Part shown: positions 17,378-25,776 of the stretch, piece by piece
Position numbering within the stretch: position 1 is the first letter of the stretch
How the letters are laid out: every line of letters starts with the position of its first letter
NCBI GenBank assembly: GCA_025757845.1
Contig: CP107211.1
Coordinates: 1,550,001-1,614,000 of the forward strand
Origin: Oscillospiraceae bacterium
GTDB lineage: Bacteria; Bacillota; Clostridia; Oscillospirales; Ruminococcaceae
Length of the DNA stretch: 64,000 nucleotides
Direction: 5' to 3'
Program-made: the position numbers and the translations under genes
Notes under the pieces: model-generated
What the model was told of the DNA's origin: nothing
The model's input: only the letters and a program-made list of their open reading frames with translations
The model's database searches: none

Positions 17378-19257
17378 GATATGTTTTCTCCTTTCATCCA
17401 AGCATCCATCACCTGCTGTGCAAGGGTGTCGGCATCCAGCCCGGTGACCTGCTTGATCTGCGGAACGGTCGCATGGGGCAGATTGGCCGTATGCACAGCG
17501 GCGTGCAGGAAGGTTCCATTCCAACCCGCCTGCTGCAGGCAATAGGCCAGATGCTCCCCGATGCTGCCCCATTCCACACATTCTTCTGCAAATAGCACGA
17601 TTTTATAATCCTTCACAGCTTCGATCATTTTTTCTGTAAAGGGAAACAGCTTTACAAGTTTAAGTGCGTCGCAATTGATCCGATGCTCCGTAAGTTTTTC
17701 ACATGCAGTCAGAATATCATCCATTTCGTCCGCATAGCTGATCAACACCGCCTGAGCACCCTCGGTTCTGTGCAGGAAATCATAGTCCTGCCCGCTGCAG
17801 CCATACTGCGCCAGACGGGCATTTTCCCCACCCCGCGGATAACGGATCGCACGGGGGCCTCTGCAGCCGTCCTTCAGCAGCTCGTGCAGCCAATAGGTCA
17901 GCTCCGCATAATTGGAAGGTGCATAGAGCGGCATACCGATCTGGCTCAGGAAAGCCGGGTCGTAAACGCCCTGATGCGTTTCTCCGTCTGCCGGAACAAA
18001 ACCCGCGCGGTCAATGGCAAACACGACATTCTCCTGCAGCAGGTTCACGTCGTGCAGGATCTGATCGTAAGAGCGCTGCAGGAAGGTGGAGTAAATGCAC
18101 ACCACCGGCAGCATGCCCTGACTGGCCAGACCCGCCGCAAAGGTCACGGCGTGCTGCTCTGCCATGCCCACGTCAAAGAACCGCTCCGGCGCACTGTGCG
18201 AAAAGAACTGCAGCCCGGTGCCATATTTCATGGCCGCGGTAATGGCGCAGATGCGGCTGTTCTGGGCCGCTTCCCGCGCAAGCGCCTGCCCGAAGGTCGT
18301 CGAAAACGATTCCTTGGGAGCCACCTCCGGGTCTGGCATCCCGTCCGGATCAAAGGCTGATACCCCGTGGTAGTTGCCCGGGTTCATCTCGGCCGGCTGA
18401 TATCCTTTGCCCTTTTTGGTCACAACATGCAGAAAGTGCGGGCCGGGCCGCTGACTGATGGTGCGCAGGGTCCGCTCCAGTTCTTCCTCATTGTGACCAT
18501 CCACTGGCCCAATGTACTGGAACCCCATGTCCTCAAACATGGTCGAGTGGTACATTGCCCGTCGGAGCAATGTTTTACCCTCGGTCAGGGCTTTTTTCAG
18601 CGGGGTACCCACCACCGGGACACTGTCGAGGAAGCTCCGCACATTGTCCTTGGCGTCAAAATATGCAGTCGTCGTGCGCAGGTGGGTCAGATACCGCGCC
18701 AGCGCGCCCACATTGTGGGAAATGGACATCTTGTTGTCATTCAGGATCACGAGCAGATTGTCCAGGGAGCCGATGTTATTCATGCCCTCGTAGACCATGC
18801 CGCCTGTAAAGGCACCATCGCCGATGACCGCAACCACCCAGCCCGGCTCATGCCGGATCTTCTTGGCCCAGGCCATGCCGATGGACAGCGAAAGCGCTGT
18901 GTTGCCATGCCCCGCAATAAAGGCATCGTGCTCGCTCTCGTTCGGGTTCGGAAAACCGGAAATGCCATCCAGCTGGCGCAGTTTTGCAAAGCCGCTGCGT
19001 CGGCCGGTGAGCAGTTTGTGCGTATAGCACTGATGCCCCACGTCAAAAACGATTTTGTCCATTGGCGTCGTCATCACCCGGTGCAGGGCTACCGTCAGCT
19101 CCACTGCGCCGAGGTTGGACGCCAAATGACCGCCTGTGCGGGAGATATTCCGCAGCAAAAACTGACGGATCTCCGCACAGAGCTTGTTTACCTGTTCTTT
19201 GTCCAGATTTTTCAGATCGCTGGGTTGATCAATGTTGTCCAGCAACAACGATTCCAT
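17374..19257 (-). CDS. dxs: 1-deoxy-D-xylulose-5-phosphate synthase
   Basis: First enzyme of the MEP isoprenoid pathway; condenses pyruvate and glyceraldehyde 3-phosphate with thiamine diphosphate. 627 aa. TPP-binding GDGAFTGGMVYEGMNN (about 150-165), HVGHQCYTHKLLTGR in the N-terminal domain, and the transketolase-like middle domain with DVGMAEQHAVTFAAGLA. Start: ATG at 19257; a TTG at 19263 has the better-spaced AAGGA (8 bases) and may be the true start, adding two residues. Same unit as ispA, so the two isoprenoid genes are co-expressed. Confidence 0.97.
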   Translation of the reverse strand: MESLLLDNIDQPSDLKNLDKEQVNKLCAEIRQFLLRNISRTGGHLASNLGAVELTVALHRVMTTPMDKIVFDVGHQCYTHKLLTGRRSGFAKLRQLDGISGFPNPNESEHDAFIAGHGNTALSLSIGMAWAKKIRHEPGWVVAVIGDGAFTGGMVYEGMNNIGSLDNLLVILNDNKMSISHNVGALARYLTHLRTTTAYFDAKDNVRSFLDSVPVVGTPLKKALTEGKTLLRRAMYHSTMFEDMGFQYIGPVDGHNEEELERTLRTISQRPGPHFLHVVTKKGKGYQPAEMNPGNYHGVSAFDPDGMPDPEVAPKESFSTTFGQALAREAAQNSRICAITAAMKYGTGLQFFSHSAPERFFDVGMAEQHAVTFAAGLASQGMLPVVCIYSTFLQRSYDQILHDVNLLQENVVFAIDRAGFVPADGETHQGVYDPAFLSQIGMPLYAPSNYAELTYWLHELLKDGCRGPRAIRYPRGGENARLAQYGCSGQDYDFLHRTEGAQAVLISYADEMDDILTACEKLTEHRINCDALKLVKLFPFTEKMIEAVKDYKIVLFAEECVEWGSIGEHLAYCLQQAGWNGTFLHAAVHTANLPHATVPQIKQVTGLDADTLAQQVMDAWMKGENIS

Positions 19258-19307
19258 AACCAAATCACACGTCCTTCATGCAATGTTTCCTACCCTGCTG
19301 GCACGTC

Positions 19308-19778
19308 TCACAGGCCCAGCGGGTACAGCAGGCCGACCACAAGGCCCACCAGAAAGCCTGCGACCACCTGCAGCGGAGTATGGCCGACCATTTCCTTCAG
19401 ATGCATGTTCTGCAGGAACGGGGCGTTCTTTTCGCTGACCTCGATCCACTGGTCAATCATCTGGTTCAGCACCTTTGCCTGCTCGCCGGTCTCATGGCGC
19501 ACGCCCATGGCGTCGTGCATGGTGATGATGGCCACCACACAGGCCACTGCAAAAATGGCAGAGTCAATGCCCTCACACCGTGCCGTGGCAATGACCATTG
19601 CGCAGACGGTGGCGCTGTGGGCGCTGGGCATACCGCCGTCGCCCCACATGCGCTCCAGCTGGAATTTGCCCAGCAGGATGAAGTTGATCAGGGTCTTGAG
19701 CACCTGCGCCACGAACCATGCCAGGAGCGACACGGTCAGGATGCGGTTGAATGAAAGGATCTCATAAATGAACTGCAT
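19308..19778 (-). CDS. Divergent PAP2 family membrane protein (YuiD/DUF212)
   Basis: 156 aa with about four or five hydrophobic segments. The family signature GGMPSAHSATVCAM and the later HDAMGVRHETGEQAKVLN are present; they correspond to the catalytic motifs of PAP2 phosphatases in divergent form. The substrate is unknown. It sits between dxs and ispA, which tempts one to propose action on prenyl pyrophosphates; that is inference only. Confidence 0.9.
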   Translation of the reverse strand: MQFIYEILSFNRILTVSLLAWFVAQVLKTLINFILLGKFQLERMWGDGGMPSAHSATVCAMVIATARCEGIDSAIFAVACVVAIITMHDAMGVRHETGEQAKVLNQMIDQWIEVSEKNAPFLQNMHLKEMVGHTPLQVVAGFLVGLVVGLLYPLGL

Positions 19779-19814
19779 AGCGTTTCCTTTTGCTTTCCCG
19801 GACGATGATCCGTT

Positions 19815-20696
19815 TTAGTGTTTGCGTGTCAGGAGCTGCTGCGCAAGCTGCTCCAGAAAGGCCGATTTTTCGCCGAATGTTTCGCGCAGAGCGCTGCAGG
19901 TCTTTTCGTTTACGCGCTGTGCAAGAGCCATTGCGCCCTCCACGCCATACAGCGTTGCAAACGTTGTTTTTCCGTTTTCACTGTCGCTGCCAATGGGCTT
20001 GCCCAGCTGTTCCGGCGTGCTGGTCACATCCAGCACATCGTCCACGATCTGGAACACCAGACCAATGCCGTAGGCGTATGCTTCCAGTGCTCGGCACTGG
20101 TCGGCGTCGGCACCGGCGGCAGCTGCCCCCATCTGGACGGCTGCGTTGATCAGAGCACCGGTCTTATTGCGGTGGATCAGCCGCAGCTGCTCCTCGGTCG
20201 CTGCCAGTGCTTCGTATTTCAGATCCAGCTCCTGCCCATACACCATGCCGCGGCTGCCGGCACCAAGGCCCAGCGCCTTTGCGGCCTGCACACAGGCCTG
20301 CGGGCAAGCCGGTGCATTGGCGATTGCTTCAAAGGCTTCGGTCAGGAGCACATCTCCTGCCAGCATGGCCGTTGCCTCCCCGAATGCCTTGTGGCAGGAG
20401 GGGCGACCGCGCCGCAGGTCATCGTTGTCCATGCAGGGCAGGTCATCGTGGATCAGCGAATAGCAGTGCAGCATTTCCACCGCAGCGCTGAAAGCTCTGG
20501 CCGTCTGCGGATCACCGCCCAGCATATCACAGACGCTGAGCACCAGCACGGCCCGGATGCGTTTTCCGCCGCCCAGCAGGCTGTACCGTGCCGCACGGCA
20601 TACCTCCGATTCCTCCGGAAGAAACTTTGCACAGGCGTCTTCCAGCGCGGCAGAAGCCTGCGACAGATACATCTGATATTGTGTTTTGTAATCCAT
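19815..20696 (-). CDS. ispA: Short-chain polyprenyl synthase (farnesyl/geranylgeranyl diphosphate synthase)
   Basis: 293 aa. First aspartate-rich motif DDLPCMDNDD (about 88-97) and second motif DDVLDVT are intact. LLGGGKRIRAVL and the KTGALI stretch are typical of bacterial farnesyl diphosphate synthases. Chain length cannot be read safely from sequence. The ATG overlaps the xseB stop by one base (TGATG). Confidence 0.93.
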   Translation of the reverse strand: MDYKTQYQMYLSQASAALEDACAKFLPEESEVCRAARYSLLGGGKRIRAVLVLSVCDMLGGDPQTARAFSAAVEMLHCYSLIHDDLPCMDNDDLRRGRPSCHKAFGEATAMLAGDVLLTEAFEAIANAPACPQACVQAAKALGLGAGSRGMVYGQELDLKYEALAATEEQLRLIHRNKTGALINAAVQMGAAAAGADADQCRALEAYAYGIGLVFQIVDDVLDVTSTPEQLGKPIGSDSENGKTTFATLYGVEGAMALAQRVNEKTCSALRETFGEKSAFLEQLAQQLLTRKH

Positions 20697-20920
20697 CAGT
20701 TTTCCTCCCGCTGTTCCTGCATGGTCTGCGTGATCTTCGCGTCGATCTCCTCGATCTGGAGCGATGTTTTTTTCAGCGCAGTATGGCAGTATTCCATCAG
20801 AGATGCTGCCTCCGCATACAACTTGACGGCTTCTGCAAGAGTTGTCTGCTCGTCCTGCATTTTGGCCAGAACGGCATTCAGGCGCTCCATGCCCTCTTCA
20901 TAGCTTTTGGGTGCTTTCAT
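20696..20920 (-). CDS. xseB: Exodeoxyribonuclease VII small subunit
   Basis: 74 aa, two long helices, with the family stretch SYEEGMERLNAVLAKM, then TTLAEAVKLYAEAASLM. Small subunits bind XseA to form the nuclease that trims single-stranded DNA. Start at ATG 20920 (MKAPKSY); a Met one codon further is equally possible. The start lies inside the 3' end of xseA (23-base overlap), suggesting translational coupling. Confidence 0.95.
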   Translation of the reverse strand: MKAPKSYEEGMERLNAVLAKMQDEQTTLAEAVKLYAEAASLMEYCHTALKKTSLQIEEIDAKITQTMQEQREEN

Positions 20921-22121
20921 CAATTTCCTCCACGGCCTCCACCCGGCACTTTGCCCGGCGGGAAGCGCTGCGAATGTAGATGGTCTTGTCCGGCTCCAGT
21001 TGGTCTGCCGGAAGGATCTGTCCTCTGCCCGTGGTGATCATTGTATAGCCTCGGGCAAGGACCCGGTACGGGCTCAGAGAGGCTGTCAGTGCTGCGGCAT
21101 GTTCCAACTGCATATTTGCAGCCTGCATCCGGCGCTGTATCTGGATCTGAAGCGTCTGCCCGGCCTGTTCCAGCTGGTCAAAATCCCTCTTCCAGATGTG
21201 ATGCGCGGGCTTGCGTTCCAACGCTAAGTTGTATTGCTCCAGCTCATTATAGCACAACTTGAGCCGTTTTTGCATATTTTCAGAAATATTTTGTTGTAAA
21301 TTTTGCAAAATATTCCATTGTTCTTCCCGGTCCGGCACCGCAAGCTCTGCCGCTGCCGAGGGCGTCGGGGCTCTCTGGTCTGCCACGAAGTCCAGGATCG
21401 TGTAGTCAATCTCGTGTCCAATGGCGCTGATCAGCGGTGTTTTGCAGGCAAAGGCTGCCCGCGCGATCACCTCAGCGTTGAACACCCACAGATCCTCCCG
21501 GCTGCCGCCGCCGCGGGCCACGATGATCACATCTGCCCTGCCGCTGCGGTCCAGCGTCCGGATGGCCGCCGCGATCTGCGGAGCCGCTTCAAACCCCTGC
21601 ACCATGACCGGGCAGAGCAGCAGCCGGATACCCGGCCAGCGGCGGCTGATCACATTGCGGATGTCCTGTAAAGCCGCGCCGGTCTTGCTGGTCACCAGCC
21701 CGATGCATCGGGGATATTGCGGCAGCGGCTTTTTGTGTGCCGCATCAAACAGGCCCTCCTGTTCCAGCCGGGCCTTGAGCTGCTCCAATGCCAGCTGTGC
21801 TGCGCCGATTCCGTCCGGGAACATCTCATTGACATACAACTGGAATGCGCCATCCCGCTCATAGAGCGTTGCACGGCAGCGCACGACCACACGCATTCCC
21901 TCTTCCGGACGGAACGCAAGCCGCCGCGCATCTGAGCGGAACATTACCGCTTTTACGCTGGCCTGCTCATCCCGCAGGGTGAAATAGCAATGCCCGCTGC
22001 GCGCGTTCTGCACAAAATTTGCCACCTCGCCGCGCAACGCCAGATCAAACAATCGGTCGTTTGCATCAAAAAGAGATTTGACATAGCGGTTCAGCGCCGA
22101 AACCGTGATCACTTCAGCCAT
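20898..22121 (-). CDS. xseA: Exodeoxyribonuclease VII large subunit
   Basis: 407 aa. An N-terminal OB fold (about 1-100) is followed by the catalytic region with VTSKTGAALQDIRNVI, IIVARGGGSREDLWVFN, ISAIGHEIDYTILDFVAD and RAPTPSAAAELA, then a coiled coil. The length is a little shorter than the E. coli protein (456 aa), usual for Firmicutes. It overlaps the Kae1-like gene by 13 bases and xseB by 23. Confidence 0.97.
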   Translation of the reverse strand: MAEVITVSALNRYVKSLFDANDRLFDLALRGEVANFVQNARSGHCYFTLRDEQASVKAVMFRSDARRLAFRPEEGMRVVVRCRATLYERDGAFQLYVNEMFPDGIGAAQLALEQLKARLEQEGLFDAAHKKPLPQYPRCIGLVTSKTGAALQDIRNVISRRWPGIRLLLCPVMVQGFEAAPQIAAAIRTLDRSGRADVIIVARGGGSREDLWVFNAEVIARAAFACKTPLISAIGHEIDYTILDFVADQRAPTPSAAAELAVPDREEQWNILQNLQQNISENMQKRLKLCYNELEQYNLALERKPAHHIWKRDFDQLEQAGQTLQIQIQRRMQAANMQLEHAAALTASLSPYRVLARGYTMITTGRGQILPADQLEPDKTIYIRSASRRAKCRVEAVEEIDESTQKL

Positions 22122-23050
22122 AAGCCGGCCTCCCGTGCCGCAAGAATGGACACGCCAATGGCATTGTCACTGGAATACTGTCCCGGCACAAAATACACCT
22201 GAGGCAGGCGTTTCTGCACCCATTGGCGGATCACATCGCTGCTCATCACGCCGCCGGCGCATACCACCGGCAGACCCGGGTATTCCTTCTGCGCAGCCTT
22301 TGTCATTTTGACCACCGTATCGGCCACACAGAGCAGGCAGTACTTGCACACATATTCCGGGCTTTTGCCCGCAGCAAGCAGGGCATTGCACTGGTTTTCC
22401 AGGCCGGAAAGGCTGCACTGCATGCCCCTCACGCTAGATTTCGGCCGGATCTCTTCCGGGCACGCTGCAGCAAGGCGAGACACCTCTGCACCCGCCGGGA
22501 AGGCAAACCCGAGCTTGACGCCCACGCGGTCCACAGCCTGTCCGGCGTAAAGGTCCGTGCTCGTGCCAAGTTGGGTGATCGTGCGTACCTCATCACACAG
22601 CAGCAGATCCGTCGTGCCGCCGGAAATATGAAACAGCAGGACTTTCTGCGTAAAAAGGTCTGCGCCGCGGGCTGCAAACAGCGCCGCAGCGGCATGGCCC
22701 TGCTGGTGGGTCGTATAAATCAGCGGGATGCTCCGCGCCGCTGCAAATGCCGTCGCCGCGTTCACACCGGCCAGAAAGCACGGCATATAACTGCCCTCTG
22801 CCGGGCGCGGCTTCTGGGAGACACCCACAGCGTCGATGCGGGTCAGATCAAACTCCTGCGCAAGCTCGTGCAGCATTTCCGGCAGTGCCGTGGTGTGGTG
22901 GAACAGTGCATCGCTCTGCCGCAGGCCCAGCTGCCCGGGTTTGACCGGAAGAAACCGCTTTTTTGCACAAACAACCTCTCCGGCTGTATCAAAAACTGCC
23001 AGAGAGGTTGCATAGTTGCTTGTATCGACCCCGAGCGTATAACGGCTCAC
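22109..23050 (-). CDS. Kae1-like / TsaD-related ASKHA protein (not canonical TsaD)
   Basis: 313 aa. The N-terminus MSRYTLGVDTSNYATSLAVF and the block HISGGTTDLLL belong to the Kae1/TsaD/YeaZ sugar-kinase-like fold. The metal-binding pair occurs as HQQGHAAA, with the expected HxxxH spacing (about His117 and His121), and a C-terminal SSDNAIGVSIL corresponds to the TsaD nucleotide motif. It lacks the typical SCDET N-terminus of TsaD, so true t6A synthesis by this protein is doubtful; it is more likely a clostridial paralogue. It takes the place between nusB and xseA where folD often sits. It overlaps nusB by 4 bases. Confidence 0.8.
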   Translation of the reverse strand: MSRYTLGVDTSNYATSLAVFDTAGEVVCAKKRFLPVKPGQLGLRQSDALFHHTTALPEMLHELAQEFDLTRIDAVGVSQKPRPAEGSYMPCFLAGVNAATAFAAARSIPLIYTTHQQGHAAAALFAARGADLFTQKVLLFHISGGTTDLLLCDEVRTITQLGTSTDLYAGQAVDRVGVKLGFAFPAGAEVSRLAAACPEEIRPKSSVRGMQCSLSGLENQCNALLAAGKSPEYVCKYCLLCVADTVVKMTKAAQKEYPGLPVVCAGGVMSSDVIRQWVQKRLPQVYFVPGQYSSDNAIGVSILAAREAGLWLK

Positions 23051-23493
23051 TGTTCAGCCGGCTCCACAGCGGCTTCTTCATTCAGGCCGTGATCCCGTGC
23101 CACTGCGCCGAGCAGGCCGTTCACAAACTGATAGTCCTCATCGGCACCATACTTTTTGGTCAGCTCCACTGCCTCGTTGATGGCAACGCCGGGCTTGTTC
23201 TCGCCGCCGAACAGCATCTCTGCAATGGCCAGACGCAGCACGGTCAGGCTGACGCGCGGCAGACGCTCCATGGTCCAATTGCGCAGATGAGCGCGGATCT
23301 CGTCATCCACCTCTGCGGAATGGTCGTAATAAGCATTCAGCAGCAGCTTGCTGAAGCCATCCACCGGGTGCTCTTCGTCGTTTTCTGCATGGTTGGTCAG
23401 AGCCTCTGCCAGCGGGACGTCGCCAAAGGTCTGCGAAAATGCCAGCAAAAATGCATTCTCGCGAGCTTCTCTACGGGGCAAAATGTTTTCCAT
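23047..23493 (-). CDS. nusB: Transcription antitermination factor NusB
   Basis: All-alpha protein which, with NusE, binds boxA of rRNA transcripts. 148 aa. The start is ATG 23493 (MENILPRREARENAFLLAF), the family N-terminus; AGGAA lies upstream. GVAINEAVELTKKYG followed by FVNGLLGAVAR is the usual C-terminal signature. It starts 92 bases after the Asp23 gene in the same unit. Confidence 0.95.
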   Translation of the reverse strand: MENILPRREARENAFLLAFSQTFGDVPLAEALTNHAENDEEHPVDGFSKLLLNAYYDHSAEVDDEIRAHLRNWTMERLPRVSLTVLRLAIAEMLFGGENKPGVAINEAVELTKKYGADEDYQFVNGLLGAVARDHGLNEEAAVEPAEQ

Positions 23494-23585
23494 AATATTC
23501 CTTTCATAACAGGAGCTCTCCCCGCCGGGAAACCCCGGCAGAGAGAACACGTTCTATCCATTCTTTTGTACGGCTGCAAGTGCTC

Positions 23586-23942
23586 TTACTGCTCCGCAGC
23601 AAGACCCGCGATCACCAGATTCACACGGCTCACCGTGACACTGGTCATGTTCTGCACGGCCGACTTGACATTTTCCTGCACCTTTTCCGCCACTGCAGGG
23701 ATGCGTGCACCGGACGCCATGATCAGATGCAGCGTAAGCTCTGCCGTGCCGTCGCGCATTTCCACGGCCACCGGCGGCTGGATGCTGGCTTCCAGCAGAT
23801 CCTTCAGCTTTTTGTTCTGGGTCCCGCAGGAAACTTCTGCCACGCCTTCCACTTCCAGCGCAGCGCACCGTGCGATCTTTGCAATGACTTCGGTCGAAAT
23901 CTGAAGGCTGCCGCCCTGAAGATCCATATTCTGTAAATCCAT
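23586..23942 (-). CDS. Asp23/Gls24 family envelope-stress protein (YqhY-like)
   Basis: 118 aa. Asp23 fold with LQISTEVIAKIARCAALEVEGVAEV... and a C-terminal TVSRVNLVIAGL. In Bacillus the orthologous position holds yqhY, between accC and nusB, linked to control of acetyl-CoA carboxylase. Here acc genes are not adjacent. ATG 23942 has GGAGG 8 bases upstream; an in-frame codon at 23957 is less likely. First gene behind the sigma-A promoter at 24061-24090, with a hairpin in the leader. Confidence 0.9.
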   Translation of the reverse strand: MDLQNMDLQGGSLQISTEVIAKIARCAALEVEGVAEVSCGTQNKKLKDLLEASIQPPVAVEMRDGTAELTLHLIMASGARIPAVAEKVQENVKSAVQNMTSVTVSRVNLVIAGLAAEQ

Positions 23943-23959
23943 TGTGCTGTCCTCCATTG

Positions 23960-23985
23960 AAAAGCAGCAGAACTGCCGCTTTTTT
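23960..23985 (-). terminator. Hairpin just upstream of the Asp23 ribosome binding site
   Basis: On the minus strand AAAAGC-G-GCAG pairs with CTGC-T-GCTTTT, ending in a T-run that runs into the ribosome-binding region. It lies downstream of the promoter at 24061-24090, so it may be a leader attenuator as well as an end for spoIIIA transcripts. Confidence 0.5.
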
Positions 23986-24060
23986 TCGGTTCAAAACGGC
24001 TTTGCAGCTGCCGCCGCCGAATGGCCGGGCAGCACGCCGTTCCTGTTTTCTGATGGTGTT

Positions 24061-24090
24061 ATTATACCATCAATGCGGGGTTGATTTCAA
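24061..24090 (-). promoter_or_regulatory. Sigma-A promoter of the Asp23-nusB-...-recN unit
   Basis: TTGAAA (24085-24090), an 18-base spacer and a perfect TATAAT (24061-24066) with TGG before it (extended -10). It lies between spoIIIAH and the Asp23 gene, giving the housekeeping unit its own promoter. Confidence 0.75.
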
Positions 24091-24171
24091 TACTTGTTTG
24101 GAAAACTCTGTCGGACCACACAACGGGTTCTTTTTCCAGCCCGATTCCTTCCGGTCGGAGGGAAACACTTT

Positions 24172-24786
24172 TTATTTTACTTCCACCACCGTGATGTTCT
24201 GGGCCGTCACACTGCTCTTGCTGAGCACGACGTCCCGGATCTGCGCCACCTGCGCCGCCGTCAGCGGGTCACCGGATGTCATGACGGTCAGATCGGCGCG
24301 GCCGGACTGCAGAAAGCACAGGCAGTCCGCAAAGCCTTTGGCTTTGATGAGGGTCTCGATCTCATTTTCAGCGTGCAGATCTTCCAACCCGGCTGTCAGC
24401 TGGGCGGTGCAGTCCTTCTTTTCCTCCGCAGAGAGCGAAGAGGACTTCATGGTTTTTTGCAGGGTGTCCATGGCTTCATCGTGCGCCTTTTCCCGTTTCA
24501 GGCGTGCCTCTTCAAAGAACTTTGCGCCGCTGTCGCTTGCCACGCTGACCAGCTGTGCTTCCCCGTAGTTTTTGTTCGCGGCCGACACTGTTTCGGCTTC
24601 CGTGGGCAGGCCGTCCAGGACCGTGTCCGACTGCACAGGCTCGGCCGAAACGACCTGGGCTTCCTCGTCCGCTGCAATGCCGGTATCGGTGCGGGCATAC
24701 TGCCAGTTCAGATAAACGGCAATGACAAGGGCAGCGGCCAGCGTAAGCGCGGTCACCCGCCGGGTATTTCTGGAAAGTGCTCTCAT
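24172..24786 (-). CDS. spoIIIAH: Stage III sporulation protein AH
   Basis: 204 aa. Membrane protein with one N-terminal helix (about 10-26) and an extracellular YscJ/FliF-like ring-building domain in the C-terminal half. In Bacillus it faces the intermembrane space in the mother-cell membrane and binds SpoIIQ of the forespore, forming the feeding-tube channel. The conserved ring part reads ENEIETLIKAKGFADCLCF... with VVLSKSSVTAQNITV at the end. The central part carries a charged helix (about 88-125). Last of the eight spoIIIA genes, 27 bases after spoIIIAG. Confidence 0.88.
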   Translation of the reverse strand: MRALSRNTRRVTALTLAAALVIAVYLNWQYARTDTGIAADEEAQVVSAEPVQSDTVLDGLPTEAETVSAANKNYGEAQLVSVASDSGAKFFEEARLKREKAHDEAMDTLQKTMKSSSLSAEEKKDCTAQLTAGLEDLHAENEIETLIKAKGFADCLCFLQSGRADLTVMTSGDPLTAAQVAQIRDVVLSKSSVTAQNITVVEVK

Positions 24787-24813
24787 CTTGAATCCTCCTT
24801 GTTCTGGGTCAGA

Positions 24814-25320
24814 TCATGGCTTGCGCTGTTCCACACAGATCCGGTTGGATGGCAGATCCAGCAGCGCTCCCACCATCTCCGTGATGCGTGCTGCCACGCG
24901 GACATCTCCCCCGCCGTCGCACAGCACGGCTACGCCGCGGATCTGCGGCTGATAGATCGTCTCTGCCAGGGCGGAGCCATCTTCCAGCAGAACATGCGTC
25001 TGCTGTTCCTGCATCTGCCCGGACTGCGTATCCAGTGCATAGATCGTTTCCTCCCCCGTTTCTAGTGTGAGCATCACCGTCGTCTTTCCCGCTCCGTCCA
25101 TCTGAGCGATCAGTGTTTCAAGCCGGTTTTCCAGCTGGGTCTGATACGCGGCGATTTCCTGTGGGGCTGTGCTGGCGGCAGCAGACTTCGTCCCGGTCGG
25201 CATCAACTCCGACAGCAGCAACAGCAGCATGGCCACCCCGCCAATGAGCACCGCAAGTCTTGTGCGCCCCTGCGGGCCTTTGCATCCCTGAAGAACCGTT
25301 GTGATCGTTGCTTTTTTCAT
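24814..25320 (-). CDS. spoIIIAG: Stage III sporulation protein AG
   Basis: 168 aa. Basic N-terminus, one transmembrane helix (about 20-40), then the periplasm-like ring-forming domain. Family features are the YQTQLENRLETLIAQMDGAG stretch and the C-terminal IRGVAVLCDGGGDVRVAARI. In Bacillus SpoIIIAG forms the large 30-fold ring of the channel. Its start overlaps the spoIIIAF stop by 4 bases. Confidence 0.9.
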   Translation of the reverse strand: MKKATITTVLQGCKGPQGRTRLAVLIGGVAMLLLLLSELMPTGTKSAAASTAPQEIAAYQTQLENRLETLIAQMDGAGKTTVMLTLETGEETIYALDTQSGQMQEQQTHVLLEDGSALAETIYQPQIRGVAVLCDGGGDVRVAARITEMVGALLDLPSNRICVEQRKP

Positions 25321-25775
25321 GGTTCCGCCTCTTCCGCTGCGGTGACAGCATCGGTGCTAAGTTCTTTTTGCAGAAACTGCACAAGCTGTGTCTGCACCTG
25401 TGCCGGGCTGTCCGGCGGCATCCACAGGATCGCGCGAGCTGCGCGGATGCCGTCCGGCGTCTGTTCCAATTCCGTTTCCACCCGGACCGGGATGCCTGTC
25501 TGTGCCTCGCATTCCGCTGCCAACATCTCATTCAAGCGCTTCGCCGCCTCCGTGAGGATCGTGGTTTCCACGCCCTCGATGGAGGCAGATGCCTGCACCG
25601 GCTGAAGCCACTGTGCGGTCCGTGCAGGCAGTGCAGAAATTGCACGGAGCAGAACTGTTAGAATATATAGCCCCGCAACCACTTTTATGCATCGGCGCGC
25701 CCAGCCCGCTTCCACCAGCTGCACTAGCAGCTCCGCGCAGACGCATGCAAGGCAGAATGCCGTTACGACCCGCAT
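25317..25775 (-). CDS. spoIIIAF: Stage III sporulation protein AF
   Basis: 152 aa. Two N-terminal transmembrane segments (about 5-22 and 30-48) and a soluble C-terminal domain with the YscJ-like fold known for this protein. The opening ...LVEAGWARRCIKVVAGLYILTVLL is the family signature region. One base separates it from the spoIIIAE stop. Confidence 0.87.
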   Translation of the reverse strand: MRVVTAFCLACVCAELLVQLVEAGWARRCIKVVAGLYILTVLLRAISALPARTAQWLQPVQASASIEGVETTILTEAAKRLNEMLAAECEAQTGIPVRVETELEQTPDGIRAARAILWMPPDSPAQVQTQLVQFLQKELSTDAVTAAEEAEP

Positions 25776-25776
25776 T

